IMG/VR virus record: IMGVR_UViG_3300022540_000428
Span: 1 to 47,727 of that record
Source: a virus
Length of the DNA: 47,727 nucleotides
Direction: 5' to 3' (one strand)
Made by a program: the position numbers and the translations under genes
Notes under the pieces: generated by a model
What the model was told of the DNA's origin: nothing
Database searches by the model: none
What the model saw: the letters and a program-made list of their open reading frames with translations, nothing else
Part shown: piece by piece, positions 47,343 through 47,727 of the stretch
How positions within the stretch are numbered: the first letter of the stretch is position 1
Layout: each line of letters begins with the position of its first letter

Positions 47343-47672
47343 GTAGTTGATAATGATACCCAACAAATTATAAAGGTGTCTTATATAAAGGCTCTTATAT
47401 TAAAAACCTATTAGGATGCAATCTAAGGGCTCTTATATATAAAATATAGTTTAGATATTAAAAGCGTTTATTTAACCATCCTTAGATTAGACAGAAAGCT
47501 TTACTAAAGTAAACTAACCTTAAATTTCCAAAACAATGTGAAATTCGGGCTGTTGCCCGTAATATAAGCATAGGTTATCTAGGAGTACCTTTTGATTATT
47601 GTTATCATAATATAAGGGCTGTTATATTAAAGAATATAAAGAGTGTTATGTAACCTTACTTATTTTGAATCT
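47343..47672. promoter_or_regulatory. noncoding late control region with degenerate repeats
   Basis: About 330 bases without a gene. A degenerate unit AAGG(G)CTSTTATATTAA occurs at 47387, 47424 and 47613, with weaker copies at 47372 and 47634. A GC-rich hairpin CGGGC-TGTT-GCCCG lies at 47546-47559. A GGAGTAC box, as in the 5-kb region, occurs at 47582. The array starts right after. Such repeats are likely binding sites for a regulator, replication protein or terminase. Confidence 0.6.
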
Positions 47673-47727
47673 TAGCAGTGAGGGTGTAGCAGTGAGGGTG
47701 TAGCAGTGAGGGTGTAGCAGTGAGGGT
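47673..47727. repeat. 14-bp tandem repeat array (right end), identical to bases 1-55
   Basis: Three full copies and one 13-base copy of TAGCAGTGAGGGTG, in the same orientation as the left array. The 55 bases are identical to bases 1-55, so the window has an exact 55-base direct terminal repeat. De Bruijn assemblers leave exactly one k-mer of overlap on circular contigs and 55 is a common k, so this is most simply a circular or circularly permuted genome cut open inside the array. A true short direct terminal repeat is the alternative. Confidence 0.95.

Noticed and set aside
1-47727. tRNA genes
   Set aside because: No cloverleaf with a conserved TTCGA loop or CCA-type acceptor was found by eye; a tRNAscan run would be decisive.
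1-47727. Integrase, CI-type repressor or toxin-antitoxin lysogeny module
   Set aside because: The RHH and winged-helix proteins are the only regulators and no recombinase motifs were seen, so a temperate lifestyle is not supported.

Overview
The window looks like a complete, or nearly complete, genome of a tailed double-stranded DNA phage with siphovirus-type morphology. It is AT-rich with dense overlapping genes. The first 55 bases and the last 55 bases are identical, and both lie inside an array of 14-bp tandem repeats. This suggests a circular assembly (about 47,672 unique bases) or a molecule with direct terminal repeats. The host is probably Gram-negative: there is a two-component spanin pair with a lipobox outer-membrane lipoprotein, and an M15-type peptidase endolysin. 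AT-richness and AAGGA-type ribosome sites would fit a Campylobacterota host, but that is a guess. I see no integrase, excisionase, CI-like repressor or protelomerase, so the phage is probably virulent.

Layout. (1) 145-9518, minus strand: an accessory/early block. It holds a tight operon of small unknown genes (145-2838), a 400-base noncoding stretch with a GC-rich heptamer array, an HTH protein, a gpZ-like tail completion protein, a double ribbon-helix-helix protein, an iteron-like region beside a PrimPol-helicase gene, a broken YopX-like gene and several small genes. (2) 9519-9623: a divergent control region with three CTTAC boxes at 11-bp spacing, flanked by a ribbon-helix-helix gene. (3) 9624-22453, plus strand: replication and nucleotide metabolism. 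This covers SF2 helicase, VRR-NUC nuclease, MazG-like NTPase, ssDNA-binding protein, family B DNA polymerase, SLOG protein, DnaQ-like exonuclease, FEN-like 5' nuclease, dNMP kinase and many micro-proteins. A strongly structured noncoding stretch lies at 11.67-11.89 kb. (4) 47286 down to 22459, minus strand: the late genes in lambda/HK97-like order. These are small terminase, large terminase (gpA type), gpW-like joiner, portal, prohead protease, capsid, cement protein, connectors, tail tube, a frameshifted tail chaperone pair, tape measure, tail tip and fibre proteins, holin candidates, spanins, two exported paralogues and the endolysin.

The late promoter lies just upstream of the small terminase and carries a perfect dyad. 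The terminal repeat array sits between that promoter and the end of the left operon, where a packaging or replication site would be expected. The main points for follow-up are the repeat array with its 28-bp palindrome, the structured RNA candidate near 11.7 kb, the iteron/operator region at 4.95-5.22 kb, the -1 frameshift in the tail chaperone, and the exported paralogue pair in the lysis cassette. Several small genes given here (for example 145-210, 2114-2260, 2725-2838, 7556-7711, 9351-9518, 15835-15933, 21961-22113, 23679-23792, 30194-30334) were found by reading the sequence directly and are supported by ribosome sites and start/stop overlaps.
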